Assembly: GCA_030374765.1 (NCBI GenBank)
Contig: JARGXX010000098.1
Location: forward strand, 310,001-374,000
Origin: Agarophyton chilense
Lineage: Eukaryota > Rhodophyta > Florideophyceae > Gracilariales > Gracilariaceae
Reading direction: 5' to 3'
Length of the DNA stretch: 64,000 bases
The first letter of the stretch is position 1. The number at the start of each line of letters is the position of its first letter. A program made the position numbers and the translations under genes. Below, piece by piece: positions 1 to 11,000 of this stretch. The notes under the pieces are model-generated. The model saw nothing but the letters and a program-made list of their open reading frames with translations, searched no databases and was not told where the DNA came from.

Positions 1-1887
1 ATCCTGAGTTAAAGAAGAACGAAGTATACCTATTGGAATGGGAGACAGTACCGCCCAATTCGGCATCACTTCAGGTTAATGCTATAGCCCCAGAGGAAAA
101 ATAACTCCTCCCTATAGCTATTGAGGAACTTCTACAGGCGCAGGCTTAAGACGAGTATCGCAAGGAAACACCCCAATTGGTAGGAACCCAAGGATGCCTT
201 TTTGACTATGACCGATTTGGACTACTATTTCGCTGCTCACCGCTGGATGGCCCACTCCAACGGGTAATACCAACTTCGCTAAGGGCGCCATTCCTATACC
301 TCGCTCATTCCCCCGCCTGGCTGGTCATCCTGGAGGCCTAAGACTGTACCATACCCTAAGAAAGTGCTTGTAATGGCCACTAATGGCACAGGACCTATGG
401 CAAACCGCACGGAACTGGACATCGTGCGCACAAATCCGAGGGTCTCGAGCCAACCATCAGGCCAAACTGAAGCTCTACTTCGCCGCAGGTCCGATGGAAT
501 TTGTCGCAATGGATATACTTGGGTCTTTGTCTAAGTCCTTCCATGGGAAACGGTTTGTTTTGGTTAAAACCGATAGGTTTACCAAACTTACCCGGGCCTT
601 ACCCCTAGGAAAGACATCGGCCACGGATGTCGCCACGGCCTTCTTGTCCCACTGGGTATATGCATATGGCATGCCACTCTACCTCCTTACGGATAAAGGC
701 AGCCAGTTTGTATCCAAATTCTTCCCGCATGTTTGTGCTATATAGGTATCAAACATGTGACCACCACGGCGTACCACCCGCAAACCAATGGCCAAGCCAA
801 ACTCTTCAACCGCACCCTTCTGGACGGATTGGCGCACTACGTTTCGGAGCACCAATTGGACTGGGACGAATACGTTGAGCCACTGGTTTATGCCTACAAC
901 ACGCAGGTGAAAGCTTCCACGGAGATAAAACCGTTCGACTTAACGCTAACAAGAGCGCCACCGCCAATAGCTGTTGACTTTCAGGAGTCTTTCATACCCC
1001 ATGACATAAGCAAAGGGATATATCCTACCAAGGCAAAGCGCTACTCGTGCCGACGCATTGGGCACATCCTCCAATCGGCAAGAACTCTACTAACCAAAGC
1101 CCAACGGCGCTACAAGTTCAACTTCGACAAAGGCGTTTGGACCACATCGACCTTTGGGAAAGGAGACCTGGTTTACCTGGACCGGCCACCGAAGGACAGT
1201 GAGGAACTCGAGGACACTACGCGAAAGCTCTTACCCCGCTCTACGGGACCATACAAAGTCCTTAAGGCCAATGATCACACCATCACGTTGCTAATCGACG
1301 GCCTACAGGACACCGTGTCCATTGACCGCGTGACACGAGCTCCCAATTCCTCCGGACCACCAAAGTCCCAGCCCCCTGGCCTAACGGAAGCACCACGACC
1401 TCAGGTCCACGATCAAGTCTCCACACCCCCTAAGGCAATTCCTGAGGACTCGACTAGCCCCACGGACACGATGGTCAATGCCAACTACTATGACCCATCG
1501 CTCCCAACCGACTCCGATGGATTCGCTCCTCTAGACCACACTCTCCTTCCGGAGGATGAGCATCAAGCGAAATATGTAATTAAGCGCATCATCTCTGCCG
1601 GTCGGGAAAAAGATGGAACTTTGCGCTATCGCGTCCGTTTGTTTGGCTACACACCTGAGAAAGATACTTGGCAAGAGCCACAAACCATTCCGGCTAGTTT
1701 TATCGCCCGCTATTGGCGCAGAATCAGCCACTAAGAGCGCGGCCTTAAGGAGGGGGCAACCTGTGGTCCAAATTATCCAACCATTGGTCCAAATAATCTC
1801 AAAATGCCTCCCAAACCGCCTCCCGACACGACGGTTCGTCGTAGCTCCCGCATCAGGGAACAAAGTCAGTCCTTCGGAGACCCCTGA
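1..1887 (+). pseudogene. Ty3 pol remnant A1: integrase and chromodomain
   Basis: The zinc-binding N-terminus of integrase is broken by frameshifts in 1-382. The core then reads from 383 to 745 (motifs VAMDILG and LTDKGSQF carry the first two catalytic aspartates) and shifts frame near 733-745. It resumes as a 333-codon frame to 1734 through the rest of the core, the C-terminal domain and a chromodomain (YVIKRI through DTWQEP to FIARYWRR, about 1570-1725). The third catalytic residue is lost: family members read GQAERFN, this copy reads GQAKLFN, so the glutamate is a lysine. After the stop at 1732-1734 the same frame still matches the A2 C-terminal tail (RRSSRIRE) up to a stop at 1885-1887. 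The gene is not functional. Confidence 0.85.
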
Positions 1888-2100
1888 GGAGGACCCGGGA
1901 CGCTCTGAAGATGGGACGCTGTCCCAGGGCACGCCCATTTGAGATACAAGAAAGACCTTGGGAAAGCACAAGCACTACTTCATTTAACTTACTAGAGTAA
2001 CCAACAAAGGCCTAACAGCCCTCGGTATGATCTCAAGGTTCGCAGAAGCGCTGGAAACACCAACAGGACTCACTAGGGCGGCGCAGGAGTAACTCTGTCG
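1..2100 (+). mobile_element. Ty3/gypsy copy A1, 3' part only
   Basis: This is the 3' portion of a chromodomain-type Ty3/gypsy element that enters from the left edge. It carries the end of RNase H/start of integrase, the integrase core and a chromodomain. It is closely similar, in opposite orientation, to element A2 at 7.4-15.1 kb, in coding DNA and for about 180 bases after the pol stop (for example the stretch near 1952-1971 matches the complement of 7993-8011). Recognisable similarity fades near 2.06-2.1 kb, where element D sequence takes over. No LTR pair is visible for this copy, so it is a truncated fragment. Confidence 0.8.
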
Positions 2101-2103
2101 TCC

Positions 2104-2704
2104 TTATTGGAACCGGCAGGAGTAAACCGGAACTAGGGTCACCCGAGGAGCCAACTGCACCACCAGAACCGGCCCCGCGAGCCGAGCACGCTTCTTCAGC
2201 GGAGATTCACCTGAAAAACTATTGTCACCATTGGAAGCCTCCCGGTCGCTCAAATTTTGACCATGACAGGCATCCAAGTCGAAATTAACCCTCTGGGACA
2301 TCACCTGCGCAGTCTGCTACAGAATATTGACCATAGCGGTCTTCAGATTCTGGCCCTGTTGGACAAACGCGGCGTAGCGCACCGAGCGACGCGCCCAGGA
2401 GTAAGCTTACCTCAGGACTGTCGCAATGTCCATCGAGGCGGTAATGCCGACGGGACGGAAGAATGGCATGACGCACTGCCCGCGGGTTCCGTCCGATGGT
2501 ATGGTCATAACGGTCCCCAGGACGTTCGTAGGCCACTTGGTATCCCGAGAAGCTCCCCGCTTGGTTGTTCAAAGCCATGGTGCCACTGCCCACAGGCTGG
2601 TCCACCGGGAAGTGAAATGGACGACCAACGGAAGCGATTAAGTCCGGAGGGAGAACTGCATATCCAACGGGCTTATAACGAGAGTTCGGCATCGCGCCCA
2701 ACCA
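2104..2704. other. Junction of A1 and element D, no gene supported
   Basis: This stretch lies between the fading A1 similarity and the first recognisable pol codons of element D. A 178-codon open frame on the minus strand (2285-2821) and shorter plus frames are present, but none shows a motif I recognise, and the minus frame overlaps real pol codons of D. It may hold decayed LTR, gag or RNase H sequence of D. I can assign nothing here. Confidence 0.4.
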
Positions 2705-4530
2705 ATGAAAAAGTACCACGATGGGAAGGTTAAATACCGATGGCTGGACATCGAATGGGTAGGAGATGGTATTCAATGCTTCACGATTCAATTGGCACAA
2801 CAGTATTGTGAGGACGAACAAAAAGGACTATGGGATGATGAAGAAGGACGGAGGAAAAAACCACCCAACATGGTAGGAGCTATCGAAGAAGGGAAGGACA
2901 CTTCAATAACCGGAAAGAAAGTCTTGCGAGCGCAAGCTACGGACACCTACTGTAGGACATTGAGCAACCCGGTTGCCATCAAAGGATTGCAGTTCGATAT
3001 AGAAAATGCACGGTACCTTGTGTGTCGTTCTACCATTATAGGAGCACTCCAGAAGGTGTTATCAGAGTTTCTACGCTCAAAGATATTGCATATAGGCCGT
3101 TACACAAGACTAGTATGCCATTCAGTAGCCACACGGTTATATTATATCTTGAAGAAACACTTCTACTGGCCCCCCATGGCCCATGATATTTACACCTATG
3201 TGGCTTTCTGCGGCTCGTGTTTAAAGACCCGATATGGTTTACGAAAGCAAAAAAAGTACCTTTAGCTTTTTTTGGTGGCTTGGCCGTTGGAATTCGTAGC
3301 TATCGACATCCTGGGCCCTCTGTCAAAAACCTCAGAAGGTTATAGATTCGTGGTGGTCATCACCGATAGGTCTTACAAACTCACAAGAGCCATACCCCTG
3401 TGGAGCACAACGTCGAAGGTCTTGGTAAGAGCCTTCGTTAATGACTGGGTAAACCCGTACTGTGCTCCATTGTACCTACTCACCGAAAATGGCTCGAACT
3501 TAGCACCTAATTTCTTTGAATCAGTATGTACCATGCTTAGGTGGAAGCATTACTTTACCACCGCGTACGATCTGCATGCGAACGGCCAATTGGAACGATT
3601 CAACAAAACTGTCGTGGCAAGACTACGAAACTATGTAGAAGAACACCAAACTAGATGGGCTGATTATGTACAGCCCCTAACATATGTCTATAACCTTCAG
3701 GAAAACTGATCTACGCAGACTACTCTTTTTGACCTGGTCCGCTCACGGACACCTCGTGGTTTGGTCCTTCAACCAAGACCAGAGAACTAACGAGAGGCTG
3801 GTACATTTACCTCCGTTAAGGTCAAGAAGGATATACTCAAAAAGCTCAGGACATTATTAAATGTCACAAATGCCAAATTTACAGTAGCCCAGAATCGTTA
3901 TAAAGCCTACAAAAACCAAGGGGGAAGAGAACTACAACGGTGGAAATCGAGGACTATGTCTTCATTGATATCCCTACCAGTAGGTCGAGACCGACGCCAT
4001 CTGAAGAAAGAGACGATATTCGTATCTATTCTGACATCAAATCGAAGCTATTCCCTAATTCTACAGGACCATATGAGGCAATCTCAGCGAATGAACCACC
4101 GTTACTGCTCGAATGGATAGACTATAAAACACCGTATTTGTAGATCGGGTTTCAATATACCCTAGGAAAGCTGCCACGACCGCAGACGCAGTCGTTGGCC
4201 CGGCACCCACAGAACCAAAGTGAAATTCACAGCTTAGTACAGGAAGCGTTCAATTGCAAGATCTGGAAAACACTCCCGACCCTACGACAGCCCAAGGACG
4301 CCAAGAGCAGAACTCAGCACCTCAACAAGCCGGGAACCTTGAGGTCCCGGCCTCCGACTGCGCGATCAACAGCATTGTAGGTCAAAATCGAACACCAGCA
4401 GGTCTTTGTTACTAGGTCCGGTGGAATGGCTATGTCCCTAGAGATGACATCTTGGAACCTCCTCATCATATACAACACAACTTCTGACTATGGTACTGGC
4501 GCAGGCGCAACGAACCCCTGCCAACCGATG
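2705..4530 (+). pseudogene. Ty3 pol remnant of element D: integrase and chromodomain
   Basis: Three plus-strand frames in series (2705-3265, 3272-3709, 3940-4143) carry a third Ty3/gypsy pol. The first aligns with the region just before integrase in A2 and then the HHCC zinc domain (FYWPPMAHD, CGSC). The second is the integrase core: FVAIDILGPL holds the first aspartate, the second catalytic aspartate is a glutamate (LTENGS instead of TDNG), and the glutamate is kept in NGQLERFN. The third is the integrase C-terminus with the STGPYE motif. A chromodomain reads across 4420-4520 (RWNGYVPRDDILEPPHHI, WRRRN) with one stop. There is no RT or gag upstream, so the element is 5' truncated and non-functional. 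Confidence 0.75.
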
Positions 4531-4597
4531 GATATCGACCTACACTGGTGCAATACGCTAAGGTGGGAGAGGGGAGACATTCGATGTGCGACTACTA

Positions 4598-4640
4598 GTC
4601 GTGGAAGAAAATGAAAGGTATGATTAAGAAGAAGCACAAG
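4598..4640 (+). other. Purine-rich tract between converging pol and antisense frame (element D)
   Basis: A short GAA/AAG-rich stretch lies between the chromodomain end of pol and the 3' end of the antisense frame. Longer tracts of the same kind sit at the same place in elements B (40,203-40,290) and C (56,947-57,120, purines on the minus strand). Confidence 0.45.
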
Positions 4641-4656
4641 TCCATTGAAAACTGCA

Positions 4657-6720
4657 CTAGGTAAGAATCCTACAAGGCCCCATCCAGGAAGGGGTTCTCA
4701 CCGCGCGTTGTAGAAGGTCTTCCAGAAGGCCCGGAACCAGTACCAGGAAGGTTTGGAGTGTGAAGCTGTGGGCTCGAACTAGACAAATGGAGAGCAAACC
4801 ATTGAGGAGTCGGAAGTAAAGGCGGTAGACCGGAAGAGGCACCCGAAGGGAAAGGAGCTGTTGGGAAAGACAAGGAGTCAGGTATGGGCATCGGCACATT
4901 ACCCACATGGTAACTGCTGCCGGAAGCCAGTAAAAGGCCCAGAGGTGCCGATGAGGCGACCGCCTGAGGTATCCGCTCGTTCCATAATGGTACTGAGACC
5001 TGCCACGTGATGCGTGACTGCCTGGTACATCGCGGCCTTGATCCGATTACGGAAGGCCCCAACCTGGTTGATAGCGGCGATATAGTCCGTGTGACGAGGG
5101 ATGAGCTGCCCCAGAAGCGCGAGAGCTTCTTGGAGAGAGCGCGATTTGGGACTGTTGAGACGAGAGACGAAAACACGCTGGATCCTCATGAGCGCCCCAC
5201 TAATGGCAAGAGCTGTAACAGACTTACCACCGCCAGCTGTGATAGGAATCACCATGAGGAACTGCGCAGGTCCAGAAAAAGGAGCAGGAACCAAACGGAG
5301 AACGTGGATAGAAAAAAGACCAGCGGAACCAACAGGTACGGCGGAAGCAGAGACGGGGGTAATACCTTCCAGAGTCTCCACCTTATGGGCAAAGGGCTGA
5401 GGAAAACCACCAATGGGCTCCTCGCCTGGTAATACCGGTTCGCCTCACTGGGAATGGTTAGCTTCCCGAAGTCTCAAACTTCCCAACATTGGTCATCCTT
5501 CCACGGATGTGACAGAGACACCTCCAAGTAACTCTCCAGCTGAGAAACGGTGTACTACGTACCAAAGAGAATCTCTTTCACACCAATCTGGCGCACAAGT
5601 TCCACTATAGAGCGAGGATTCCGGAAGGTACGAACAACAGGGGAGAAGCTATAATTGGTAATCCGAGGATCTGGGCAACGGCTGTCCCAGATAGTACCGT
5701 TGCGGGAAGCCTTGACAGCAAAAAGGGCAACAAGAACGGCTCACTCTACGAAAGAAACGAACCAAACGGTATTTTATTACCCTGCGTGTCGGTTGCAATG
5801 GCTGCTAATGTATGCCAGCACGAGAGGAGTCGGAACGCACAACCATTGAAGTACCTCGTAGACCGTTCACCATTCAAGACGGGTAACATATCACTTGCGA
5901 CGATTCTTCGTCATCTGAGAGAAGAACTCAGTGCAGTGGAAAACATTCATGGTACGGAAGAGGCTACTCCGACATAGGATCCGGGCCTCGGTGGCAGCGT
6001 CCTCGCCCCAACGGTCACGATCCAACCAGCGATTGGTGTTGGAGGATATCTTGAACATCACCATTCCCGTGTCAAACTTCAGCCACTTCGTCGATGGACC
6101 GATACGGTGCAATAATTTCAAGAGGTTACGAAAGTAGAAGAACTCGTCGTTGCACTGCAGATACGGTAGTTAGCTCGGAATGGTGTTGGTAATGAGGAAG
6201 CCAAACGGTGAGTGCTGTTTGCGCTTCTGGAAGCAAGCCTGTCTCCCTAGGCGGGAACGATTCTACCCTTACCGCGTCGGTGAAGCTAATGGCAGGGCGC
6301 CAAGACGGAAGCTGTCCCAACGGTTCCAAGAGACATATCCAGAAAGGGTTGGATGCTTGAACTGCCGTCCCATTCCAACGATGTTGACCGGGACAGGCCA
6401 AGGGGTGGCCTCCAAGTGTATTGCCTTGAGCTAATTCGGTAGCAGACCATAAAGGTTGAAGGTTGCCGGCGAGGAGAAGAAAAACTACGGATCATAATGT
6501 CCGCCACCAGGGGGGAAACCAAAGGCTTCACCAGGAATAGGTGACGAAGAGGAAACTGGAGCCGTAACAGACAGACCAAGACTACGATACCGAGAGGGGG
6601 AGCGTGTAAGAAGCTTTTGGATCCCACGGCTGCGGTTCGCACCGTGAAAACCCCTACCAGACAGGGCGGCCCACAACGATGAAGATGCGAACCGACACGG
6701 TGTTCTCTCGGCACCAGGGG
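4657..6720 (-). pseudogene. Degraded antisense ORF (aORF) of element D
   Basis: Open minus-strand pieces (6485-6714, 6126-6401, 5891-6121, 4899-5381, 4657-5176) lie downstream of and opposite to the pol of element D. Translated in order they follow the aORF of elements B and C. A Ser/Arg-rich N-terminus (RSPSRYRSL against RSPRVSFQSL in B) is followed by a block starting GLLPNSLKAI (C: GLLPGGLPFE; B: GYFPDGLSYA) and then RWLDRDRW with an A-rich helix matching GYWALVAAEW in C. The tail is proline-rich. Many frameshifts and stops are needed, so it is dead. The 160-codon frame 4899-5381 contains a P-loop-like string ITAGGGKS followed by amphipathic helices; that part has no clear match in B or C. 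Function unknown. Confidence 0.55.
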
Positions 6721-7377
6721 GCTATGTATCCTCCGATGTTCGGTTCTCGCACCCGATTCAAACCATGACGGTCGTGCAATATGTCCTCGAAGGTGTTCTA
6801 ATTCTCCGCTTATTGAGCGAGAAAGAATCGAAGGGGCCCCACCGACACGGAAACCACATCTGTAATTGGGTTGGACACACGGTGAGAGCCATCACCGTGC
6901 TCGACTGACCCTTTGGCGCACACTGGACCTCCATCATGAAGTTTCGGGGAATACGCACACAACGCAACCAGTGCAAGCCAACCAAGGCGGTCCGTCAAAA
7001 GAAGGAAGAGGAGACGAACGGAAACGATGATAACAAGAGGGGATCGCGCGACGAAGGAAGAAGAAACGAAGAAGACACCAACGAGGTATGACGGACGTCT
7101 GGTACGGAACACACACGAAACCTGCAATGGAGAACGCTACAAAAACCGATTGGAACATGAAATCCCAACTAGCATTAGCAAAACTCGAGGGAAGCGTAAT
7201 TGCGAGGCCGTTACGAGCGACTAGACCTTGATGGTTGCCGGCATGTGCAATGTATTACAGTGGTTTATTCAGCAATTTGTATAGCTTTTCGCTAATTTAG
7301 TATTAGATAGATAGGACTAAGTAGATAGAGAGGCGCACCTCAAGGGCACCTCTCCGTGGCTACGTCGCGAGGAACGT
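6721..7377. other. Unassigned tail of element D
   Basis: Minus-strand frames of about 75-105 codons overlap here, but none has a recognised motif. By position this should hold the promoter side of the D aORF and the remnant of its 3' LTR, ending where the A2 LTR begins. I see no clear polypurine tract or LTR end. Confidence 0.35.
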
Positions 7378-7828
7378 GTAACGCAATGACTTGTGGGTCA
7401 GCGTACGGGTCTCGACAGGGGGCAGCGTGGTAGAGATTGTTCTAAGGTTCGAATCCTTGACGACGGCAGTCCCAGAGTACTTGGTGCAATGAGCTGGCGT
7501 TTACTGCGTAGTCCTACATGTCGGAGCTAAGAAGACGATTGTTTGAATACCAAAGGCAAAGGGTGGAACTAATATACCAAAGGGGGTTATTTAGTATCCT
7601 AACGGGGCCTACCTTACTCTAAGGGAGAAGCGTCATTCGAGCCAAGTAAATAGTATTGGCGAGGTGCTGGGATCTCCCTGGCACTGCAATGCTAATCTAT
7701 TACACTACTTAAAATAAATTAATAAGCTGAATCAGTCCAGCTGAGGTCGGCCAGTCCACGTGGCATCTGTCATTTCGCTCAGGGCCCGGCGGCTTACAGG
7801 GCTCAACTGTCATCGTTGCTCCTTCACA
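7378..7828 (-). repeat. 3' LTR of element A2
   Basis: It matches 14,648-15,089 along its whole length: both start (plus strand) GTAACxCAATGAC and end TTCACA, with shared inner landmarks such as GGTTCGAAT, CCTAACGGGGCCTACC and CAGGGCCCGGC. On the minus strand it starts TGTGAA. A purine-rich stretch (GGTAGGAGATA on the minus strand) precedes it. The true LTR could extend further inward, to about 8.2 kb, if the right-hand copy lost its outer end; that would also explain the missing target duplication. Confidence 0.75.
7421..7460 (+). other. tRNA-like A-box/B-box pair inside the LTR
   Basis: GGCAGCGTGGTAGAG (7421-7435) resembles a Pol III A box/D-arm and GGTTCGAATCC (7446-7456) is a textbook B box with a short T-arm-like stem (AAGG/CCTT). 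They are too close together for a tRNA because the anticodon arm is absent. The same pair is in the other LTR at 14,691-14,726, with the B box changed to GGTTCGAATTT. It lies antisense to the element. Confidence 0.4.
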
Positions 7829-8078
7829 TATCTCCTACCTTAGGATTCGACCGTCACAGTGAAGTACAAATTGCCTCACACCTTCGTGGAGGTCTGGCGG
7901 TAACTGGACCTATGGGTGAACCTCCGCTTCCGCGAACCTTGAGGTCATGGTGAGGGCTATTATACCTCTGCTAGTTAGTCAAATATATTAATGCTTGTGC
8001 TTTCCCAAGGTCGTTCTTGTATCTCAAACGTGCGTGCCCTGAGACGTCCTCCAACCTTGAGAGCGTCTCAGGTCTTCC
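7829..8078 (-). other. A2 3' untranslated region between pol and LTR
   Basis: Non-coding DNA shared with A1 (positions about 1890-2060), including a conserved stretch at 7993-8011. It is either an untranslated spacer or part of a longer LTR U3 region. No gene is seen. Confidence 0.5.
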
Positions 8079-11000
8079 TCACGTGTCACCAAAGGACTGC
8101 ACTTGTTCCCTGATGCGGGAACTACGGCAAATCCTCGTGCTCCGGCGAACCGTCGTGTCAGGAGGCAGTTTTGTAGGCGTTTTGGGATTATTCGTACCAA
8201 TGGTTGCCCCGTCCTGAAGGCTGCGCTCCGTGCGGCCGATTCCGCGCCAAAAGCGGGCGATAAAATTAGCCAGAGTGGTTTGAGGCTCTTGCCAAGTGTC
8301 TTCCTCAAGTGTGTAGCCGAACCAACGGACGCGGTAGCGCAAAGTTCCATCTTCTCCCCGACCGGCGGAGATGATGCGCTCAATCACATACTCCGGTTGG
8401 TATTCATTCTCCGGCAGGAAAGTGTGGGGTCAAGAGGGGCGAATCCATCGGAGTCGGTCGGAAGAGATGTGTCGTCGTCATTGGCAATGACCATCGGGTC
8501 CATGGGGCTAGTCGAGTACGCGGGAACTGCCTTAGAGGGTGTGGACACTTGAGCGTTGACCTGAGGTCGTCGTGATTTCGTTAAGCCAGGGAACCGGGAG
8601 TTTGGTGATTCGGGAGAGCTGGAGGCTCGTGTCACCAATCAATAGACACAGTGTTCTGTAGATCGTCAATTAGTAACGTAATGATGTGTTGATTGGCCTT
8701 AAGGACTTTGTATGGTTCCGTAGAGCGGGGTAAGAGCTTTCACGTAGTGTCCTCGAGGTCCTCACTGTCCTTCAGTGGCCGGCCCAGGTAAACGAGTTCT
8801 CCTTTCCCAAAGGTCGGTGTGTTACAAACGGCCTTGTCGAAATTGACTTTGTAGCGCCGTTGGGCTTTGATTAGTACAGATCTAGTCGATTGGATGATGC
8901 GGTCGATGTGTCGGCGCGAGTAGCGCTTCGCCTGGGTCTGGTTCATTCCTTCGTTTATGTACTGGGGTATGATAGACTCCTGAAGATCCACAGCTATCGG
9001 CGGCGGCGCTCTCGTTAGTGTTAAGTCGAAAGGCGTTGACCCTGCGGAAGCGTGCACTTGCGTGTCGTAGGCATAAACCAGTGGCTCGACTTAGTTGTCC
9101 CAGTCCAATTGGTGCTCCGATACGTAGTGCGCCAATAGGTCCAGGAGGGTGTGGTTGAAGCGTTCGGCTTGTCCATTGGTGTGCGTGTGGTACGCCGTGG
9201 TGGTCACATATTAAATACCTAAGGTAGCACAAACGTGTGCAAAGAGTTTGGATACGAACTGTCTGCCTTTACCCGTAAGGAGGTAGAGTGGCATGCCATA
9301 TAGATATACCCGGTGGGACAAGAAGGCCGTGGCGACATCTGTGATTGTTGTCTTCCGTAAGGGTAGGGCTCGAATAAGCATTGTAAACCTATCGGTTATG
9401 ACCAAGACAAACCGTTTCCAATGGGAGGACTTAGGCAAAGGCCCAAGTATATCCATTGCTACAAATTCCATCGGAACTGCGGCGGGGAAGAGCTTCAGTT
9501 TGGCCTGATGGTTGGCGCGAGACCCTCGGATTTGTGCGCACGATGTCCAGTTCCGTGCGGTTTGCCATAGGTCCTGCGCCATTAGTGGCCAGTAGAAGAA
9601 CTTCCTTAGGGTCTGGTACATTCATCGGCCTCCAGGGTAACCAGCACAGCGAGGGAAATGGGCGAGGTATAGGAATGGCGCCCTTAGTGAAGTTGGTATT
9701 ATCCGTTGGAGTGCGCCATCCAGCGGTGAGAGGCGACATATTAGTCCAAATCGGCCATAGTCGAACAGGAATCCTGGGGTTCCTACCAATTGGTCTGTTT
9801 CCTTGCAGTACTCGACTTCGACCTGCGCCTGTAGGAGTTCCTCAATAGTTATAGGGAAGAGTTCTTTTTCCTCCGAGGCTATCGCATTAACCTGAGGTGG
9901 TGCCGAAGTAGGCGGTACTGTCTCCAAGTCCAATAGATATACTTCGTTCTCCTTTACCTCATAATCCTCCGATTGCCCCTTACCCATAAGGTCATCTGTT
10001 TCCGTATAGTTTTGAGGCCCATAATCTGTAAAGGGGGTGGGAATTAGGTCGTCCAATGGAGTTTCATCAGTTCCGTCGGTATTGATACGTGACAGGGAAT
10101 CTACTGCCTGGTGCTTGATACCTGGCCTGTAAGTTATCTCGTAGTCATATTCTGACAGCCTGAGGCGCCATCTAGCGAGGTGACTCGATGCATCGGTCAT
10201 ATTGGGTAACCAGCGGAGTGAGTCATGGTCTATCCTGATGGTAAAACTGGTTTCCTCGAGGTACAGAAGGAGCGTCAATACGGACCATACGATGGCTAGG
10301 CATTTCTTTTCGGTCGTACTGTAGTTTCGCTCCGCGCTGGTGAGCCTTCTGCTCCACTAGCCAACAGGTCGACAGTCCTTCGGTGAATCCTGGTTCTGTA
10401 GCAGTGCACATTACATTTGGACATCAGAGGCATCTGTGTCCAGAACGAAAAGCCTATTGGGCTTTGGTAAAGCCAATATGGTTGGGTTCAGCCATTTGTT
10501 TTTTTACTGTCTGAAATGCCTCGTACTGGTCGTCGGTAAGGGCTTCGAACTCCGAAGGTGATCCCTTCTTCAGCATCGCGTTGAGAGCTGCCGAGATCTT
10601 GACAAAACCTTGGACGAACCGTCGGTGAAAGTTGCACAAGCTCACGAAGGATCGTAGTTCCGTGTGGGTCCTAGGAGCTTAGCCTGGCGATTCGCATCTG
10701 TGGACCGTGTGGTCAACTTTAGATTTCCTGGGAGGACGACGTGACCGAGATAGTCCACCGAGGCCTGGGAGAATGCGCATTTGCGGAGTTTCAGTGTTAC
10801 TTTAGTGTTCTGTAGGATTGTTAGCACCTTCTTCACGTGGCGAAGGCGTTCTTTTACGGTCCATTTGACTTTAGACAGTACAATGTCCATTACCAGTTGG
10901 AAAGTTGCTTGTGCATTCTTTAAACCAAAGGTCATACGAGTAAATCTGAACAGACCTTCATGGGTGGTAAAGGTTGTCAGCGTTCTCACGTCTTCGGCAA

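Noticed and set aside
1744-1760. Polypurine tract marking an LTR start in A1
   Set aside because: TTAAGGAGGGGG is a good polypurine string, but the DNA beyond it still encodes the RRSSRIRE tail shared with A2 and no LTR copy confirms a boundary. Left open, not annotated.
2285-2821. 178-codon minus frame as another antisense ORF
   Set aside because: It does not match the B or C antisense protein and overlaps plus-strand pol codons of element D.
7415-7470. A real tRNA gene
   Set aside because: A- and B-box-like strings are present, but no anticodon arm or acceptor stem fits, and both copies are inside LTRs.
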